A DNA stretch of 64,000 bases from contig JAJVDF010000161.1 in assembly GCA_022410635.1 (NCBI GenBank), positions 714,763-778,762 on the forward strand, in the 5' to 3' direction. The position numbers and the translations under genes were made by a program. This document shows positions 46,043 to 59,124 of the stretch, piece by piece; positions within the stretch are counted from its first letter, which is position 1; every line of letters starts with the position of its first letter. The notes under the pieces are model-generated. The model was given only the letters and a program-made list of their open reading frames with translations, made no database searches and was not told where the DNA came from. Source of the stretch: Tretioscincus oriximinensis (taxonomy: Eukaryota > Chordata > Lepidosauria > Squamata > Gymnophthalmidae).

Positions 46043-46995
46043 GGCTCACCAGATGACCCCTTTTGGGAGTGGGTGGGTTGAAAACCCATTTTTGGGGTGT
46101 GTTAGGGTTAGCCATGTGGGACATATATTAATTGGCATTATATATTGATATAAAATATACTTGGATTGACCTTTGNCAGCCACAGTAAGGCCTGTATGGA
46201 AATTTTGAAAAAATCTCTGGTCACCCCAGCCCCAGGAGTAAACAGGAACAGCCAAATCACCCTTCCTGTCCTTAGGGCATATCTTACTCAAGAAACCTTG
46301 CCAGACTGAATGGATTAATGACACCCATCATGGCAAAGGGTATATCATTGTTTACCTGGCCATGCACCTGGGCTAGGTCCATTAGCCTGATAGTGGCCTC
46401 GAGGAAGACCATTAAAACCTTATTCCTATAGGTGAGTCACAGTATTCCTGTACTTAGGAATAATAGCCAGGGCAAACAAAGGCTAAAAGGGTCTATCCTG
46501 TATCTCACCACCATACCATATTTGGCATTTCCTGACGCAGGCTGCACCTCCTTGGGAGGAGAGAAACATGTCACATAGGTGTCACTACCTGGGTCCGCCC
46601 TGAGCCATGTGTGCTGTACCACCCCTTTTTTTGACATCACTGAATCATTCCACGCCTTCTGATTTGAGGTCAATAAAAGACAGTGCACACCTGTGTTCTG
46701 GAGTGTCTCATAACCCTATGAGCCTCCTAGATCACCTTTCAACCCAAGCTATGGTCTCCGTGTGAATCTCTTTACACATGTCTGCACGCTTTGGATCCAG
46801 CTACCTTAGACAAGCTAAGGAGCCGAATAACGGGTAAGCGAACCCCCGTTAGGGGTGCCTCCAAGTTTTTTCTGAGGAAAAAAAAAATTGAAAAAAAATC
46901 TTTTTTTGAAAAAGATGTCCTCAGAAAAACCTGGGAGGCACCCCAAAACCGGCTTTTCAAACACACACACCCCAAAAGGGGTCATCTGGTCAGTC
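46043..46995. mobile_element. TA-flanked MITE containing a solo LTR
   Basis: The outer parts (46043-46099 and 46858-46995) carry the inverted ends GGCTCACCAGATGACCCC and GGGGTCATCTGGTCAGTC, with TA on each side. They match the MITE at 842-990. The interior is a solo LTR inserted into the GGGGTG of the MITE. Confidence 0.82.
46100..46851 (+). mobile_element. Solo LTR of an endogenous retrovirus-like element, copy 2
   Basis: It starts TGTTAGGGTTAGCC, ends CCCCCGTTA, and is flanked by the duplication GGGGTG (46094-46099 and 46852-46857). AATAAA lies at 46672. It shares many blocks with the LTR at 1628-2346, such as ATATTAATTGGCATTA, TTTCCTGACGCAGGCTG and GGTCAATAAAA. No coding region remains. 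Confidence 0.88.
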
Positions 46996-46997
46996 TA

Positions 46998-49325
46998 AAA
47001 CAGGTGTACCACATCCAATCACCTCCAANATGCTTAAAAACATTTATATAAAAAAACAAAACTATTTGTGTACACTGTTATTTAGAATGCAAATCTAAAT
47101 ATACTACTTGGAAAAAAAAAGCTTTAACTTAAATAAAGATTGTTCTTATACGTATCTAAAAGATGCTGAAATCTTGGAGTGAACTGGGGGAAAAATAAAG
47201 GTTCTAATTTTTCTGCTATATTTTAGTTTATGCATTTCTTCTTTAGTATATTTAATTGCACTTAGAGCAGATAAAAATATAATTAAATTGCCAATCCTTC
47301 AATTAATTTACTTGCTTTTAATCTTAGAGCCAGAGTGTTAATATAATCAGTTTTATAATCCATGTTCTTGCAGGGAGTAGTGATTACAGAAGGAGGAGGA
47401 AACTAAGCTGGTATTTCCACAGGTAGTAATATCGTTTTCTTTCATTATGTCACATTTCTGTGATTTCCCCCCCTCTTTCAACACATGAACACGATCAGCT
47501 AGAATCCATTTATTGATAACGATTTTAATTTTTATATCAGCAGGCATAAGTCATATTAATAGAGAGCACTTAATCTGAGACGAGACAAAAATCATAGAAA
47601 TAAAATATTATACTACATATGAATGCCATTATAATTCTTCCCATTTAGTTTCCAGTGTAAACATTTTAGTTTTACTTCAGAATAGACCCCTTGCCTTCCC
47701 ATCACTGCCCTTTAAGTGCACCAGTATCCTTTTTTTAAAAAAAAAAAAAACCTTCTGCTTAGTAAATGTACTATTCCCAGACAGTCTTTTCTATGTATAG
47801 CTGTATCATAAAGATTCCCTGTGCTAGAGGACATGGCCTTCATTTATATATCCACTGACATCTTTAATGTCTTTCCCCTCACGTATTCTTGGTCTGTATA
47901 AAATGGAACATCAAAGCTACTCCCCATTCCACCTATACAAACTATAATGATTGCCGAACATAGCTTATTGGATCTAAGATATTTAGGGAGGTGTAATTTA
48001 ATGGTTCAATTCCGGAGTCACTAAACCATCCCAGACAGATGGTTACCAAGCCTGCTTAATCTGCATCTTGCATGTGGATAACAGGTCCATATTCTGAGAT
48101 ACAATCCCAAATAAAACCCAATGTTGAAATAACTTATTCTGCTAATTTGTCTTGCCATTTTGAATATTGCAGCATTTCTCAAAGCATAGCATACCTAGTA
48201 TCAAAATAAATTTAAAAAGTGAATTAAGTTAAAAATGAATTAGTAAATAGTTGTACACAAAAATGGCAGAAATCATGAGTGATTAAAGTCTGGGAACAAT
48301 GTCCTGAAGGATTAACTAGCTTCAGTACCAATCCACATTTAAATTTTCTTCATTGCTAATCACTGACAACNCATCTTCCTGCCAGAATATTTGGACTGAT
48401 TATGTATTACAAAGGAGAGACAACACAGATGGCACACACCAAGCTGAAAATTAGTTAACAACGAGCTCAGAAGATAAACTTCTATATCCAAGCATCTGCT
48501 AAAAATTCTAAATTATTGAATTGTAAACTAAAAAAATAAACTGCCTGTATCCTGGTGTGGAAAACCATGAGCAAAAATGCTTACACATTTATGAGATGTT
48601 TTCTCTATACATGCAAAAGGAATTCAATTCAGCCAGTTTTCTAAAAAACCAGTTTATGGATTTGAACACAAAATAACCACTCAGATTGTTTATGTCTTCA
48701 GCTTTTTACAGTGCAGATTTTCTATGGGAAAAAGGACATCCAAGATGCATATCAGTTCATGTTATTTGTTAAATTGTGCATACAGAAATAGTTTCATGCC
48801 TTCTTTCAAAATGCTCACTTCAAAATGGATTGCAATGGACCTCTCAGTAAGATTAGGTTAGCTCCATCTGGCCATCAGTACCATTTTCATATCATATACA
48901 GCCACCTTCTGAAATTGACATTCCCTGAACCTCAATTGTAATATCACTTTTACTTTTCCCTGCTACCCACACAAACCAAAATGAGATGTGCAACTGCAGT
49001 CAGACAAACTTGTGCTGTAAAACTTTTTGCCTGTTACTTTCCACCCACGTCTTTTCTAATTTTAACTTGTACACTTTTGGACAAAGTAACTGTTTCTTTG
49101 ACTATTCTGCAAAGTTCATAGCAATGACACAGTATAAATAATAAATAAGCTTTAAAAACTTCTTTTCCATCATTCTAGGTAAAAAAAAAAAGGAACTGAG
49201 AAAGATGCATCAGTAAGAGAGCACTATGCAGACTGTGCCAGTTAAACACAAAACGTCTTGTACTGCATTTTAAACACTGTGTTATTTCTCAAACTTTCAG
49301 TTCTCCAAGGGCCATTATCCTGACT
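46998..49325. other. Unassigned AT-rich sequence
   Basis: No gene, RNA or repeat family is recognised over 2.3 kb. Confidence 0.5.
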
Positions 49326-49329
49326 CATT

Positions 49330-49440
49330 TGGCCTGAGAAGCAAAGTGATTCAGTGGCTGCACAGATTAGAATCTAGGAGATCTGAGTTCAAATGNCCCC
49401 TTTATCAGGAAACATGGCTGGAGACCTTGATTTAGACGGT
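49330..49440 (+). mobile_element. MIR-like SINE fragment, diverged
   Basis: GAAGCAAAGTGATTCAGTGG followed by AGAATCTAGGAGATCTGAG and TTCAAATG is a tRNA-like head of the MIR family with a weak core. Confidence 0.5.
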
Positions 49441-50029
49441 GTCTCTCAATCTGCTGTGAATCTACAATGAAAGTGGAGAGAACGTTTACTACCTTGAATT
49501 TGTTGGAGAAAAACTGGAATAGAAATGCAACAATACATAAATCACCAGCTTACTGCAAGGGGATCTCAAATGAAATAAGAACCAAACTTAGGTTGTATTC
49601 AGACTACTCTCTGTATTTCCCTTTACTGCATGATAAAAGATTTAGGCAGCAACATCAAGTAGAAATCACCCCATTACCTCATGAAGTTTCAGCATTCCAC
49701 TCATTAAAAAGGCTTGTGGTCCTGCTTTTTCTGTTAGCTCATTTTTCTCATTTCAGCACCAGACTTCATTTAAATATGAAAGATTGCTTAGTAGGGACAT
49801 TGAGTAATGTGAATTCAGGCTAGCTATATAAAGTTCAGCAGCTCTCAGCTTGCTGAGAATGATGGGAATTATAGTAAAATAAGTTCAACAATGACTTTGT
49901 GGGGCATGGGATGTCATGAGGTTATCAGGGAATGTTACGAAGAAATAAGCAGATGTGCTTTTTTGGATTTATTAATGAGGACGCAGCCTTACACAGTAAT
50001 TTTTGTCAGCCTATGCACACATTTATTTG

Positions 50030-50100
50030 TTTATGCTATTTATTCACTTATATTTCTGTTCCACCCTATCCCCAAGGGCAGATCATGATAAAATACCACA
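50030..50100 (-). mobile_element. L2-type tail, antisense
   Basis: TTATTCACTTATATTTCTG followed by CCACCCTATCCCCAAGGGCA is the reverse of an L2-type tail. Confidence 0.6.
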
Positions 50101-50473
50101 AAACACATTAAAATAGAATGATAAAAACAGAACACTGCTTGAAATTTTACATCCGTTCGAAGGATTAAATCTGTCTTTCTTTCAAATAAAGCTGCTGTTA
50201 TTCTTTGTGTGATCCAGGTTCTCTCTCTCTGTGTGTGTGTCCATAGTCCGAGAAACTGATTCCCTGAAACTATCATTCTTCCTGAAAGTATTGTGGGAAT
50301 TCCAATGCAGTCGTTCTCATAGTCCAGACAGGGATGTCATGGAACCATAGATGAAGTAGCATTTCAAAGAGCTGCAAAAAAAACCTTGTTAGAATAAAAG
50401 TATGAACTCTGGGCTGCAGCACATGTTGAACACATTTGATGCTACCATGACTCTCCCCAAAACCATTGCCTAG

Positions 50474-50790
50474 AACACTGGAGAGAAGAAGAACTGGGTT
50501 CTTATACTTCGCTTTTCTCACCTTTCAAAAGGACTCAAAGCAGCTTACAAGGGTAGTTTGCCCAAAGGCTTACATTCTATCTTCCCCACCAGGATGTGGT
50601 GGTTCCCATTTATCTACTGGCAGTCAGTTGCAATCTCTTGTAATTCTTGCTTTCAAATAACTGGGTTGACAAGCTAGATTGACAGGCAAGGAGAAGATGC
50701 TTNCACTCCCCACATCNGACACAGGGCTTTCTCCCAGATGAGAGAAAGTTTCCTTAGTGATTGAGCCACTTGAAAGCTCATGCTGCCTAC
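50474..50790 (-). mobile_element. tRNA-derived SINE, uninterrupted copy
   Basis: It is colinear with 28491-28796 in inverted orientation and with the two halves at 24375-24886. It ends in a GAAGAAGAA repeat. The tRNA-like head is more decayed than in the 28.5-kb copy. Confidence 0.82.
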
Positions 50791-51124
50791 TACTACCTCC
50801 TTGCTAGTAATTCTGATTCAGAATAAAACAGTATTTATTTGATGTTCACTGCAAAGAATTGTGTCAAAAACACCAGTCATGCACCAGATTGTAAAAGTTT
50901 GTTGAATATCAAGAACCCATTGACCACCAAGCTAAAACAAGCAAAACAAACTTTAATTGCAGTTTTAATTGAGTTTGTTTCAAATAAGTTTTCTTACCTT
51001 CTTGCTCCAAGGACATCAGCAACATAATGGCTGGTTTTGAAGACAATTAAGTGTATTTGATTATACAGGGAAATAGAAATATGCAAAAATTATGCTACTC
51101 AATCCCCTATGACTACTGTCTACA

Positions 51125-51320
51125 AGAGGAGGAGAGGCTGTTTATAACCCAGACTCAAAGTAGTTTGCATANATTTTTGTTCTTCTCTTCACAATAGAAA
51201 CCTTGTAAGTACAGAGAGCTGAGAGAGCTCTGAAGAACTGTGACTAACTCAAGGTTAGATTCAGGCAGTTGGCTACATGTAAAAATAGAATCAAACTGGG
51301 AGAAGATCAGAAAAGAGTTG
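51125..51320 (-). mobile_element. MIR-like SINE, antisense, diverged
   Basis: It contains GAGCTGAGAGAGCTCTGAAG, then AACTGTGACTAACTCAAGG, TTGGCTACATG and TTGGATACTCTAACCAG. This is the same order as in the nearly complete copy at 33019-33278. Confidence 0.65.
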
Positions 51321-53045
51321 GATACTCTAACCAGACTTTTTATGTTTACTATAATCCTTTAGATAAAAAAACACATTTCTTTTGGCATTCAGGTAGTTTG
51401 GTTTACCATTTTTTGAACACCATAGCCAAAAATCACTTTTTTAAAAACAATGAATATAGCATTCAAAAAATTCTATGTAAAACTGTTAAGTCTATACATC
51501 TGGTTACATTTAAAAATAAACTAAAATAAAAAAAGCTCTGTTTGTAAATAGTTCAAATATTTAGACCAAGAAAATGCTTCTATCAAGAAAAGCAGAAGAG
51601 AAACTCAATTGTCATGTAGTGCTTATTGAAAGTTTACACCTTCATAAGAGTTTGGTAACCTTCCACCTAGGAGATTTAAAGATTTAAAGAACAAAATGCC
51701 ATCCCAGAAGAGTGGGGAGTATTGATTTACAGCTTGGCTTTAAATCTTTGTTGGTGGCAGAAGAAGGCACAATTTAAAGAAAGTAAAATCTTGCAGATAA
51801 ACACACTAAGCTAGAAATCCACTGAGCTCACTGGAATTACTTCTGAGTGGCGTATATAAGGTTGCATTCACATGCCTACATTTTTAAATTCAGTTTTATT
51901 GTATTTTCAGAGTNAAAAAACCATCAGCAAAATGACAAAGCTGTTTTCTTTGGGCATCATGAAACTCAGAAAATTTACCTTTTGATTAAATAATGTGTGA
52001 AAAACATTGACTAGTCATTTCTGCATTTACTTTGCTGGTTCCAAATAAATAATTCTAGATTTGCTTCTTCTCTAATCATTGCAGCAGATGACATCTCCAT
52101 TTAGTCATTTGGAAAGCATACAGTAACAATTGTGCCAATAAAAGTTGTAACACAGACACATAATTCCTTTTCTGCGTATTCCTTGAAGCCATGCCCACTC
52201 AGATCTTCTAGACTGCATGGTCTTAATTCAAATCTGATCTGAAATACTCTTCATCCTGTGCAGATGATGTGATGCTTCTTATCCAGATTATATGCAGATT
52301 ACCAGCAAGATCCTAAACCTGCATTAAATGGAACTTAAATATACAGTATGTTGTTGTTTTTTAAAAGACATTTACAGTCCCGCCTCATGAATCTTGTCTA
52401 AAGAGCAGCTTCAGAATAGGAGCGTTCACATCTTATACGGTATTACTAATACATCTAAACATGGGTGAAACTGGTAATTTTTGTGGCAAATCCTATTTCA
52501 CATAAAAGAACACCAGAAAGCCATATTTTACCTCTGATGCAAATTATGCTGGTACTGCTGCCTTTGCATTTGCCCATAGTATAAAACCCTTGTTCAACTA
52601 TCCTTTTATTTGGATTTTGTAATACACACCAATGAATAATTTAGAGGAATAAACGTTTTATTTTCTCAATTTAGGTAACTTTTCTAAGTCAGGTTTATGG
52701 AACTCCTTTATCTCTGAATACATAAGAATTCTTCAAAATGGTTTATCCCAATTCTAGTACTAGACATTTTAAAAGAGCCTTCCCAAAGCGTGTAAAGTGC
52801 CAAAACTCAACATGCAGGAACTGAAGCAAGCAGAGAAAAGACTGGAAGGTGTTTTACTGAAAAATGCAGATGTGCATAGAAAATGTAGACCAGGTACAGT
52901 TGGGTTTATTTACTATACAGTTTTTAAACGTTCTTATGGCCAGCAGTTGCAATTATTTTTAATACAGTTCTGCTGTAAAATAAAGTAACAAGTAGATAAA
53001 AGAAACTTTAAGTAAATACAAATTTATCTTTACTGAGAATTATTT
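51321..53045. other. Unassigned AT-rich sequence
   Basis: No gene or repeat family is recognised. Confidence 0.5.
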
Positions 53046-53049
53046 GGTG

Positions 53050-54110
53050 TAGTGCTTTTTTCTCTTTTTTAATATATTTTTATTGGATTTTTCCCATGTT
53101 TATACAACAATTAATTACACTACCAAAAAGTTTTAATACATATGACAAACATATATAGTATGCACCGCCCTTCCCCCCTTGGATATATCATGTATTGGTA
53201 AGAAAATGCCTCTCCTACCACATGTTTNTGTTTGAAGCACATTGTGATGGTTTCAATCAGTCTAATGTCTGTGCTAAATATCCCAAAGGCAATGTGCTTG
53301 TACCATTTGCTAATCCAAGGACGTTTTTGTTAATAATCCATTCAAAAGCCATCTTTTTTCTCTAATAAAGTCAAATCTCATCAGTTCCATCATATAGTCA
53401 AGCCAATTGTCCACCATCCATTTAGATTTATCCTTCCATTCTCTAGCCACTAGGATGTGCCCAGCCAAAATGGTCTGTTTGGTGATCCATAGATCTCATA
53501 CTTTAAATTTAACATTTCAATGTGATAGGGTATTAATAGCTCTATTAGTAGTGGAATAACAATTATTCTGTTAATTATTCTGTTAACCATATTTAATACA
53601 CCTTGCCAAAATGTATGCAGTTTTTGACATTTATACCACATTTGTTTATAATAGCCTGACATCCATGACAGCAATGCGGGGAAATACCTATCTTATGAGA
53701 GAGCTGGGCCGGTGCCCTGTACCATTTGGTCAGGATTTTTAATTCTACTTCATTGATCTTATTATATTTCATTTGTCATATATCTTTTAGCCAATTTGTC
53801 CATGGATTTTGGATATTCATTATGTCTGCCTCCTATTGCTGTTTTAAAGTTAATTGATTTTTATATTTCTGTTTTATTAATATCTTATAGATTTCTCCCA
53901 GTAATCTCTTTTCCCCTTTCCTTCTTTTAGATATTATTTCTTCAAAGTCCTGTTGTTGCATATATAGCTTTATGTCATTAGTATTAATAAATCTTAAGAA
54001 CACAGCTTCCTGCAGCCAATATCTACTACCAACTTCCAATTGCACTTGTAAATCTATCCTTGTAATAGGGTACCCAGTTATTAAAGAGGTCTGCTTCATG
54101 GGGTGTATGT
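53050..54110 (-). mobile_element. Old 5'-truncated L1, antisense
   Basis: The poly-A side is at the left (TTTAATATATTTTTATTGGA). In broken minus-strand frames it reads LKILTKWYRAPAQLSHKIG and PHCCHGC, matching the C-terminal region of the young L1 at 21693 (KILSRWYRTPCQLSHMIP, PHCWHGC). Upstream, the segment 53833-54099 has GYPITRIDLQVQLEVGS and KRLLGEIYKILIKQKYKN, typical of the region after the L1 reverse transcriptase. Several stops and frameshifts show it is old. Confidence 0.82.
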
Positions 54111-54164
54111 TGTGGAGAATGCAACAAAGGCTCTGTGTGCTGTTCTTTGGTAATATGAGTGTTA

Positions 54165-54311
54165 TAAATTTTGATGATGATGATGATGAGCCATTTTGNA
54201 TTTACCTTAGAAGGACAGGTTCAAAGAGGCTGAATTAACTGGAGTGTCAACAGATTTAGCAGTGCAGCTGAAACTGTTGACACTTGGGTGTGGCCCCTTG
54301 AGACACCCACT
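54165..54311 (+). mobile_element. R4 LINE 5'-end fragment next to (GAT)n
   Basis: After GATGATGATGATGATGAG it matches the first 120 bp of the R4 element at 13157 (TTCAAAGAGGCTGAATTAAC, GCAGTGCAGCTGAAACTG, GAGACACCCACTATGG). Similarity stops at 54311, where the other copy has its internal trinucleotide array. Confidence 0.8.
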
Positions 54312-55985
54312 ATGGAATCAGCCTTTCCCCACAACTCCAAAATGCTTGAGGAAAGTATCTTTTCCATGGAACTTGCACAGATGGCCTGCGAATTCATGGG
54401 ATGGGCAAAAGTAGGGGGTGCGTCGACTGTGCTAGATAAGGTACGTGGGGATGGGGCCTTGTTTTTAGAGCTTATTTAAAAGCTCTTCAACAATTCTAGG
54501 ATAGGGAGCTCTTAGGATGATTGTGATACATGCACACTAGTCACATGTGAAAAAAGCATACTGGGAACAGCTTGTTATCATATAACATTCAGTAGCAGAA
54601 AAGGCTGTTAAAGCACATTTGCTGGCATTCAGGTTATGTAGTGCTTCTCTCAGTGTTTCAACTTCAGGAAAACAGGTTTCTCACTCTCAGGAAACATCAG
54701 TACAACGTGGAAAAGAGAATAGTGAAACTGAAAGTATGGGCAGGGAATCACTTTGATTACCAGGAGATGCCCTTATGGGAACTCTGAAAACTAAGAACTT
54801 TGGTTCCTAGACCTTTAGAAGTCCTGCACATTAGCTCTAGACTGGTGTGAGCTTCAGAACCAGTGTGAGAGTTGGCATCAAAGAAGTAATCTCAATATAC
54901 ACCACTTTGTTAGAAGCAAGAAATAATCTGTCCCAGTTTGTGATATATTGCTTATTTAATACCAGATCATACCACTTTGATCCAGAATACTTCACCTTGA
55001 GATATTTTTTTTATCATGTCAGATAGTGATATTTTTATGTTTTTTTTGTACAAGCCCTCCATCAAATGTACCATACTGTTGCTAAATAGCTGATATGTTG
55101 GATCAAAGGTGATTGACAGCATTTCAGACTTAGGGATTAGAGGTGAGTTCAAGGTTTACCTAGAAATGAAATCCAAATGTGTTTCCATATTAGCTTGACA
55201 GTAGTGATAAAATATCCATGCAGTAGCCTAAGTTATTCCAGGATGAACAAGGGTAAATTGTAATGTTTAAATATAAAGAGTTACTGTATAGAATAGGGGC
55301 TGTAAAAATAGCCTGAAAGAATAATTAGAATTAATCAATGACTTGGACACTAGGAGCAGGAGCTTGCCAGAGGCATCAATAAAAATTAAAATGCTATCAC
55401 CATGAAGTCTATTCTTATACTAAAAGCCCAAACAATTCTTGTGATAAATAAAACCTGTCCACTGTCATGATCTGGTCCTTTGACTTCTGTTGCTGAAATA
55501 TAAACAAAGTTGAATGAGTCCACAAGGCAAATATCAAGGATATGGTTTCCGTAGCAACAAGAAGGATCTAAGAGCTTTTCCATTTTAATTATATGAAGGA
55601 TCTGTAGAAACTCTAGGAAAGAGCTCCTCTTCCATTTCTGATTTATCTTAGTTGGTATAAAGTTGATGTGAAATCTCTCCAGAGATTTTTCTCCCCATCC
55701 AAAAGGAAATATCTTCTTTTCCTTGCTCCTGTGGAAAACAAAACAAAATTCTTTTTTTTGTAGGCATTAGTTTGCCTTTCATATGCAGTATTCTCAAAAG
55801 ACCCTGGTGGGTCCATATGTAAAAGGGATGGCCACTGTGGTTCTGCAGCTTGAAGTAATGGTAGGAAAGGAAATGACATGAAGTTGGAAAAGAAGCTCAT
55901 TCACTTTCTGCTCCTTCAGTATCCCATTGGTTTCATTTAACTAATTAAAGAGATGATTTAGGAATAAAATAGACAAAGTCCTATG
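54312..55985. other. Unassigned sequence
   Basis: No gene, RNA or repeat family is recognised. Confidence 0.5.
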
Positions 55986-55988
55986 TTA

Positions 55989-56112
55989 GGCTGACCAGAT
56001 GACCCCTTTGGGTTGTTTTTTTTTNAAAAAAAAAAACCAGTTTTGCGGTGCCTCCCAGTTTTTCCTGAGGGATTTTTTTTNAAAAAAATCTTTTTTTGAA
56101 AATAGGTCAGCC
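55989..56112. mobile_element. TA-flanked MITE, third copy
   Basis: It begins GGCTGACCAGATGACCCCTT, ends GGTCAGCC, has TA on each side, and holds GCGGTGCCTCCCAGTTTTTC in the middle like the other two copies. The right arm is shortened. Confidence 0.75.
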
Positions 56113-56114
56113 TA

Positions 56115-57074
56115 TTATGTTACTCAGTAGATCAGAGTTTCAAAGTATCCCCCATCTCCTTTGTGCATTCTGCAATCTAGGATTATATGGCCTCCATAGC
56201 TACTGTACGTAGAAAGCACTTAGAGGCTGCACTGAGACTCTGAAGAATGAGAGTGTAAGTACCCAACATTTGCAATTTTCATTCAGTCTGTTTTTGATGC
56301 ACTTCATGGAGTCCTTCCAAGAGTTCTCTGAGGTATACCAAAACTTCTGAATGCCTGCCACATTTTGGATCAGAGCCACTGATAAACCTAATTAAATAAT
56401 TCTACCATTAATCTAGACTATACCTCTCTTATTTTGATCAGACTCTGGAGAGCCATAAAAGCAGGGGGTGGAGCCTCCTTGATCCACAGGTTTAACTAAG
56501 ATTATGTTGGCAATTCTGACTCCCTCGTAGACAGAATAGATGAGGCTTCATCATTTGGAAGAAACTTTATTAGCAAAAATAAGGTCCAGGATAACTCCAG
56601 AAGTTAAATGTTAATTTTGGGAATAATTAAAGGACTAAAGCATGGAGTAATGGAAAGCAAAGGCTTATATAAAGGTTGGAGTGCTCCACCTTGCGTTGAC
56701 CAGCAGACCAATAGACAGACCAGTTTGTCGCCTAAGGGGAAAACTGGCGAGAGAGCTATAAGAAAGCAGGAAAGTGGAAGTGAAAGGAGTAAAAGCAAAT
56801 TACAGCAGATAATACACTAATAGATTAAGAACCCATGAAGAAAGGGTCTCAGACTCTTTATGGTCATACTTAATACTTTGATTTAAGGAGTTCAGTGATT
56901 CACATTGGCTGCATGGTGGCAAACTGGATCAGATCTATACTGGGAGCATTCCAATGGTAAACCATATCAAATCAATCTGTCTGTTCCACAGTAAGCTCTG
57001 GTGCATCACATCTGGTCTGAAACTGAATGGATATGCACTTGGCTGCAAGAAGCATATATATTCTCTCCATTCAT
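56115..57074. other. Unassigned sequence
   Basis: No clear gene. The last 130 bp could be a more decayed continuation of the CR1 element that follows. Confidence 0.4.
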
Positions 57075-57711
57075 AAACATGAGTCAACAGTGGGAAGCAG
57101 CTGCAAAAAAGGCAAACACATTCCTGGGATGTATCAAGAGGATCGTAGAATCTCACTCACATGAAGTAATTATTCCGCTCTACAATACTTTGGTACGCTC
57201 ACACTTGGAATATTGTGTTCAGTTCTGAGGCCCCAATTTAAAAAAGGCATTAATAAACTAGAGCAGGTTCAGAGGAGAGTCATGGGGATGGTGAGTGGTC
57301 TGGAAACCATGTGCTATGAGGAACGATTAAAGGATCTGGGGATGTTTCATCTGCAAAAGAGAAGACTGAGAGGAGACCTGATAACTGTCTACAAATATCT
57401 GAAGGGCTGTCACAGAGCAGAAAGATCAGCACTGTTCTCATTAGCACATGGAAGGACTAGAAACAATGGAATGAAACTGCAAGGGAGTAGATTTAGATTA
57501 GATATCAGGAAAAACTTTCTAACAGTCAGAGTGAAACAGTTTGCCACAGGAGGTGGTGAGTTCGCCTTCACTGGAAGTCTTCAAACAGAGACTGGACAAA
57601 ACAGAGACTTTCTGGGATGGTTTAATGAATCCTGCATTGAGCAGGGGNTTGGACCCGATGACCCTGGAGGTCCCTTCCAACTCTATAATTCTATGATTCT
57701 ATGATTCTAAT
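57075..57711 (+). mobile_element. CR1 LINE 3' end with ATTCTATG tail
   Basis: This is a classical CR1 terminus. The ORF2 end reads VRSHLEYCVQF (to about 57226), then, one frame over, FKKGINKLEQVQRRVMGMV, RRLRGDLITVYKYLKG and FRLDIRKNFLTVRVKQFATG, followed by a short untranslated end and tandem ATTCTATG octamers (57692-57711). One frame change separates the two parts and there is no TSD, as is usual for CR1. It is a different CR1 family from the TTCTTATG-tail copies. Confidence 0.92.
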
Positions 57712-57784
57712 GCTTTCCAACCTGCTTAATGAAGATGTGCTCTGTTATAGCTAATCCAGATCAAGAAAACCTGTTTTCTTATAT

Positions 57785-57895
57785 AGATTTAGCATAGTCC
57801 AGCAAAGGGGTTACTAGTACTTAGAGACTAACAGAAGAAGAGTAGGTGGCATAAGTTTTTGTAGACATGTTTACTTCTTCAGATGCTCTGATTTA
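57785..57895. repeat. Foldback-family fragment
   Basis: AGTCCAGCAAAGGGGTTACT through AGAGACTAACAG and TTACTTCTTCAGATGCTCTG correspond to one arm and the centre of the foldback at 44461. The second arm is missing. Confidence 0.6.
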
Positions 57896-57899
57896 GATT

Positions 57900-59124
57900 T
57901 AGCATAGTAAGTGCATAAACGGTCCTAGCCTCCTAAATAACTGAAGATTTGACGAATCACTTAAGGAAATTCATTTGAAATAGCTTGCCTTCCAAGCACA
58001 TTTTTACATATATTGAACCAATTTTGAAAAGCTTCATATTGCAAAAGCTTCATATTGCAAACTTATGGATGCTGGTTTGTAGGTCTTACCGGGAACAATA
58101 GGATTGGCCCAATTAGGTACGCATGAAGTAAAGATTTAAGACACTGTGGCAATCATAAGGATCACCTGCTTCCATATTAATCTTAGAATAATCTTTTTAG
58201 TCTGATTAAATGTATCAGGATTTTTATTTTTATTTAATCTTTCTCAAAGCAAGAAGTAACCATTTTTATTATTGGACAAAAGGTCAAAACCAATTTTATA
58301 TCATTAACTTTTGAAATATTGCTTGTCAAATCCAAACTATTGTAATTGTCTTGGAAAAGGTGTTTAAATTCTTTTTGCTTGCTTAGGTATGACAGCTGTT
58401 TCCATGGATACTACTATGAACCTGGATAATCAAATCAGTTGTCTAAATTCAATTAATAACTTCACAAATCTTCATATATATTCACAATTAAATCTGTACC
58501 CGGAATACTTTTTTTTTCTCTGAAAGGATCTTTATACTTTGAATGATAGTGCATCAAAATGGTAGGTACCATTGATTATGATAGTGCATCAAAATGGTAG
58601 GTACCATTGATAATGAGCAATTGTAAAGTGATGCACATTGAAGTTAAAAATCTCAACTTCTCTTATATACTGATGCAATCAAAGATGGAATAAGAATTGT
58701 CTGAAATCACTCAGGAAAGACATCTTTCAGTGGAAATGTCGACACAGTGTGCATTCATTAGAAAAAAGGTCAATAACGTGTCAGAGAAGCTTTAAAAGTG
58801 GTGTTGAAAACAGAGATAAATACTATAAACGTAGTATTCATGGTTGTATAGTATTCAATGAAGATAAATCCTGGACAAATCATAGTAAAAAGTAATCCTC
58901 TGCAATCTGTTAATAGAATTCACTGCATTGTTATTTTATGTTTTTATCAGCTTGGGTAAAGCAACAATGGAGACGTTTGGACCAATTCATAAAGTTCTGG
59001 CTATTGAAGATGGAAATAAAGGATGTTATGCTTCTCAAGGTCAGCTGCTGTGAAACTACAAGCAGGAGAAATTGTGTCCTGCTGATAGGAGCCATTGGAC
59101 AATTGGTGTGAAAGCAAACATTTG
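57900..59124. other. Unassigned sequence with small tandem duplications
   Basis: No gene is recognised. A 16-bp unit (AAAAGCTTCATATTGC) is doubled near 58027-58058. Confidence 0.5.
58543..58612 (+). repeat. 35-bp tandem duplication
   Basis: Two units are identical except for the last base. Each contains the palindrome GGTACC within GGTAGGTACC. Confidence 0.95.

Noticed and set aside
49815..49885. A ZNF143-like motif within GATGGGAATTATAGT
   Set aside because: The text resembles a common decayed repeat fragment in reptile genomes, and no promoter context is visible.
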